Source: Byssochlamys sp. IMV 00236 (taxonomy: Eukaryota > Ascomycota > Eurotiomycetes > Eurotiales > Thermoascaceae). Taken from it: a stretch of 64,000 bases of DNA. The notes under the pieces were generated by a model. The model was not told the origin of the DNA. It searched no databases and saw nothing but the letters and a program-made list of their open reading frames with translations. Position numbers and translations under genes: made by a program. Location: contig MSJH02000792.1 in the NCBI GenBank assembly GCA_001931875.2, forward strand, positions 398,734-462,733, read 5' to 3'. This document shows positions 60,214-64,000 of the stretch, one piece after another (the first letter of the stretch is position 1; every line of letters begins with the position of its first letter).

Positions 60214-61034
60214 ATGCCGCACACCTCGCGGAAGAAAAAAGCCACTGCGCAGAAGCGCCTGGAGATCGCCGATGACGATGGCTGGACTCATGTTACTAAG
60301 GGCGGAAATGTCCCGAGAAGGGCTGTCAAGACGGCTGAAGGGGAATTACTTCCAGCGGAACCGCCATCTCGGCTGACTATTGGAGAATTGAAAAAGCAGT
60401 ACGAGGCGCATAGGCAGAAGTGGGACGAGTCGTCAACGAATGAGACTCTCAACCATGTACTACGGGAGCGACTTTCACAATCCATGAAGAATATAGACAA
60501 CATCGTCTGCATAGGTCTCGGTAGTCCTAGCGGTTTTCTTCGCGGTGGATGGGTGGACCGCAGAAGCGTATCATTGTATCAGCTGGCGGCTCTAGCTGCG
60601 ATTGCTGGGCTCTTTGGTATGTCCTGCGTAAGTTTGGAATCGCCTTGCTATTCTGACAGCAATCTACCACAGAAACTCTTGATACACAGTCTGCTGCTAT
60701 GAAGGTCTTTGCGCAAGACCCCGTCTTCAATGACTTTGATAAGGAGCTCTTGCAGTCCTTTGGAATCGCAGTGGTCGAAGACCCGAAAGCTTTCGAGCTG
60801 GTTAACGAGGGCACTTTTTTATACTGTCCCGGAGCAGAAAGAGCTCATCTGGACCGTATACTTGCATCAAATCCCGCTATCCTGTTCGGAGGACCCCTTG
60901 ACAACCTCTCTCCGGAGCAAGAGGTCCTAGCCTCCTACGTCCAGACACGGAGCTCGTTGCAATTGCCTGCATTTGAGCCTAATGAACATGCTTTCTGGAA
61001 TATGCGCTTGTATTGGAAAGATGAGGACAATTGA
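60214..61034 (+). CDS. SRR1-domain protein
   Basis: Two exons, 60214-60616 and 60673-61034, give 254 residues. A basic start (MPHTSRKKKATAQKRL) is followed by the SRR1-like region: NIDNIVCIGLGSPSG, VSLYQLAALAAIAGLFETLD, VFAQDPVFNDFDKELLQSFG, PKAFELVNEGTFLYCPGAER and NPAILFGGPLDNLS. The domain is named after plant SRR1 (light-signalling and clock); in fungi it is uncharacterised, and yeast Ber1 is a relative linked to microtubules. Exon phases agree. It is complete, with the usual length for the short fungal members. Confidence 0.85.
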
Positions 61035-62673
61035 TCATGGACGCAGCTCACCTCGAGGTTAGGTTTCTGCGGTCCAATGTGCTGTTTCTTGATCGAAATT
61101 TATGCACTTCCTGGTCCATCTCCCTTGGAAGAAAGTCGCCTCTGTTGCCCGTCAATGAAGTGGAACAGTGATGCCATCACAATTAGTCGATTCCGTTGGC
61201 GACGGTTGGAGGCCTAGTGATCGGTCCTAGAAGTACTGACTGGAGATCCCGGGAAATCGGATTCCGGGCGTAATGCCGAGCAACTGCTGTCCCTACCAGG
61301 GTGGCCGTTCCGAGTCGACAGAGATAGTTGGTGCAGGCCCATATTATCAGGAGTGACAGAGATGACCTACCACTCGTGTTCACTCGGCTCGCCCAACATC
61401 ATTCCGAAAAAACAAAGAAATCAAAAGAAAGCTACTCAGCGACACTTTGAAGTGAATCTACTATCCTCTATGCTCATGCATCTAGAGCTAGTGAACCTAT
61501 CTATCCTATCAATTGTGCTTGCCCCATGTCAATAGCTTGGAGCTTGGAGCTCGATCCTAGAGGATCACACATTCTATTATCATCCTCTAGAGCCCCCAAG
61601 AAATCTCAGCGTAGATGTTAAATGCATTTGGACGACTATTTTGCGCAATAACTGTTTGCATAATGGCTGCGAGGATTTGTTACTTAGCGTCGCCTAGGAA
61701 GCATCTCAAGTAATTCAAGAAGAATCAATGCCACCATATCGTAATCATCCACTAGGTTATATATGGAACATGGTGAGTATAAATAGGAATGACTCTGTGC
61801 CTCGACAGTATATGCGCATAATTCGATGGGAGACTTCCTTGGTCTACAGTCGGATGGTTACTGTTCCAAATCGAGGCGTAGTTTATTCCATTTGATCTTA
61901 ATATATTTTCCTAGGTTCGGTTTAGTAGTAGCCATCTCTGCAAACTTTAAGTTTTAGGAGCTTAAATCACAATCAGGATATGCATATATTACATAGCATG
62001 TGGGCAGATAGGTAAGGGCTTCTACCGTGAACGACGATCTCTCGGCTTACAACCCGGGGCAAGCCAATAATTGTTAAGTGTTTCCATCACTAGCACTAAC
62101 ATGGATGTTTCACAAGCCACCGTCAGGGATGGATCGGTTGGTTCCAGAATCCCCCGCCACTGATCTACGGAGGAGATCTAGATCGGGACAATTTTGAATC
62201 TGCACTTATTCGATGCGAACTAATGTACATACATGTACATACATTGCCAAGGTAGTATTATGCCTCAGTCAAGCACCTAGCAGGGTTGGAATCTAGATGG
62301 TAGTGCGATCTGGTTTACTGCGGCTATGTATGTATGTACTGTAGATCGACGTGACGTTGCTCAAGTATTGGCTCCACACTCTCGATGGCTTGGTGATCCA
62401 TCTGCTTCCTGACTGCTCGCTGCTGACTGTCATTTCGAATTGGACCGATTGACATTGGAGCTCCCTTGCTGACTGTCTCATCTATATATGACTGTCGAGA
62501 TAGCTTCATACACTACCTACCTACTTACATTCCTCGTCAGCATACTTACCTTGGCTGACCCCACATCTGTACAGTACCTAGCACAACCCATACGGTAATC
62601 ACTTTATAACTTAACCACCACCATCCACTTCACCTACCTACCTGCTCTCAACAAAGCAAAGCAGATACACACA
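61035..62673. other. Intergenic
   Basis: 1.6 kb, AT-rich, with several CTACCTACCTAC/TACCTACCTA runs between 62510 and 62650 just upstream of the last gene. No supported gene. A short frame at 61353-61535 is not convincing. Confidence 0.5.
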
Positions 62674-63225
62674 ATGCAATTCGAGCTACGCTTCGCTCAT
62701 TTCAACGACGTCGTAAGTACATACTTCAGAGTCAAAACCGAACCCTAACCCTACACATTCAATCAAACTCATATCTAGCTGGCAGTATCACGTTCCATCA
62801 GCGGATCTACTCTCGCGCTTTCTGCACTTACAAAAATCCTTCCTCAAAAAAGAAATCACTGGCGATAATGGCCTAACAATCTTTAGCGGCGATGGCTTCT
62901 CCCCATCGCTTGAAGCAAGTGTTTTGAAGGGCGAGCATATGGGACCGGTGCTTGATTTAGTGAACGTCGATATAGCATGTTATGGGAATCATGGTCTGAT
63001 CGTTCTTTCTTAGCAAACGCGGATTTCACTGAAGTACCTATTGCTGATGGGGCTAGATTTCGACTTTGGCGATACGAGACTGAAACATCTTTCTGATGGA
63101 GTTGATTTTCCTTGGGTGCTTTCGAACGCGTTTCACGCAGCAGGAGGGCTCCTTGGTTGTGCAGAAGAGTATGTGATTAGGGAGGTTAATGGGATTCGTG
63201 TTGGATTCTTCGGACTAGCAGGAAC
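62674..63225 (+). CDS. 5'-nucleotidase/UshA-type metallophosphoesterase, N-terminal part
   Basis: Three visible exons, 62674-62712, 62786-62993 and 63057-63225; the next donor (GTATGT) opens an intron that runs into the assembly gap. The joined protein starts MQFELRFAHFNDVYHVPS, the first metal-binding block. FSGDGFSPSLEASVLKG (second block, GD) and CYGNHDFDFGDTRLKHL (the GNHD motif of binuclear metallophosphoesterases) follow, then VGFFGLAGT. Such enzymes hydrolyse phosphate monoesters of nucleotides or related phosphates. The acceptor for exon 2 (GGCAG before TATCAC) was chosen because it preserves NDVYHV. Lack of a signal peptide suggests an intracellular enzyme. The C-terminal two-thirds are lost in the gap. 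Confidence 0.85.
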
Positions 63226-63251
63226 GTATGTAATACGCAAACAAACCGCCC

Positions 63252-64000
63252 NNNNNNNNNNNNNNNNNNNNNNNNNNNNNNNNNNNNNNNNNNNNNNNNN
63301 NNNNNNNNNNNNNNNNNNNNNNNNNNNNNNNNNNNNNNNNNNNNNNNNNNNNNNNNNNNNNNNNNNNNNNNNNNNNNNNNNNNNNNNNNNNNNNNNNNNN
63401 NNNNNNNNNNNNNNNNNNNNNNNNNNNNNNNNNNNNNNNNNNNNNNNNNNNNNNNNNNNNNNNNNNNNNNNNNNNNNNNNNNNNNNNNNNNNNNNNNNNN
63501 NNNNNNNNNNNNNNNNNNNNNNNNNNNNNNNNNNNNNNNNNNNNNNNNNNNNNNNNNNNNNNNNNNNNNNNNNNNNNNNNNNNNNNNNNNNNNNNNNNNN
63601 NNNNNNNNNNNNNNNNNNNNNNNNNNNNNNNNNNNNNNNNNNNNNNNNNNNNNNNNNNNNNNNNNNNNNNNNNNNNNNNNNNNNNNNNNNNNNNNNNNNN
63701 NNNNNNNNNNNNNNNNNNNNNNNNNNNNNNNNNNNNNNNNNNNNNNNNNNNNNNNNNNNNNNNNNNNNNNNNNNNNNNNNNNNNNNNNNNNNNNNNNNNN
63801 NNNNNNNNNNNNNNNNNNNNNNNNNNNNNNNNNNNNNNNNNNNNNNNNNNNNNNNNNNNNNNNNNNNNNNNNNNNNNNNNNNNNNNNNNNNNNNNNNNNN
63901 NNNNNNNNNNNNNNNNNNNNNNNNNNNNNNNNNNNNNNNNNNNNNNNNNNNNNNNNNNNNNNNNNNNNNNNNNNNNNNNNNNNNNNNNNNNNNNNNNNNN
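63252..64000. other. Assembly gap
   Basis: 749 N. Nothing can be read. It cuts the metallophosphoesterase gene. Confidence 0.99.

Noticed and set aside
62741..62755. Short telomere-like CCCTAACCCTA
   Set aside because: Fewer than two hexamers, inside an intron of an ordinary gene; not evidence of a telomere or subtelomere.
1..63251. CRISPR arrays, bacterial insertion sequences, operons
   Set aside because: No regularly spaced repeats were seen, and the gene structure is plainly fungal with spliceosomal introns.

Overview
The window reads as one chromosome segment of a filamentous ascomycete, most likely an Aspergillus or close Eurotiales relative. Genes carry short (about 50-110 base) GT-AG introns and have CT- or AT-rich spacers between them. 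The family content also fits: a HEX-1 Woronin body protein, an Rsr1-type Ras GTPase, a Cti6-like PHD protein, an X325/BIM1-like secreted protein, and the mccB/ivdA/mccA leucine-degradation genes described as clustered in Aspergillus nidulans. The last 749 bases are an assembly gap. Many splice models below were rebuilt by hand; exon phases were checked for each and they agree.

Layout. 1-935: part of a zinc-type alcohol dehydrogenase-like (MDR) gene, running off the left edge. 936-9721: nearly 9 kb with no convincing gene. 9.7-10.95 kb: an eight-exon Rsr1/Bud1-type small GTPase. 11.6-20.1 kb: the leucine catabolic block. mccB and ivdA are divergent over a 358 bp promoter that holds four matches to the CreA consensus. 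An unrecognised charged protein gene lies between ivdA and mccA and shares mccA's promoter. 21.5-22.7 kb: a mitochondrial-type short-chain dehydrogenase. 26-33.3 kb: a DUF1752-type regulator-like protein, a four-helix MARVEL-like membrane protein and a conserved low-complexity fungal protein. 35.6-37.8 kb: a Cti6-like PHD finger protein. 39.4-41.1 kb: hexA. 44.4-48.7 kb: a 1406-residue serine-rich protein, tentatively an eisosome Seg1/Sle1-type factor.

From 49.6 kb to the right edge the content is more accessory: an epoxide hydrolase-like alpha/beta hydrolase, a maltose-acetyltransferase-type enzyme, a LovD/beta-lactamase-type transesterase, an X325 (LPMO-related, copper-site) GPI protein, an APH-type kinase-like protein, a 5'-truncated protein-kinase relic, an SRR1-domain protein and the start of a 5'-nucleotidase-type metallophosphoesterase.

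How genes work together. Isovaleryl-CoA dehydrogenase (IvdA) makes 3-methylcrotonyl-CoA, and the biotin-carrying MccA and carboxyltransferase MccB carboxylate it, so three consecutive mitochondrial steps of leucine breakdown are encoded within 8.5 kb. No other metabolic cluster is evident.

The most interesting unexplained signals are a 9-mer, TACGGAGTA, that occurs 11 times, always outside genes and eight times within 1 kb between hexA and the serine-rich gene, and a long stretch of open frame upstream of the hexA core that has no ATG in any sense-strand frame.
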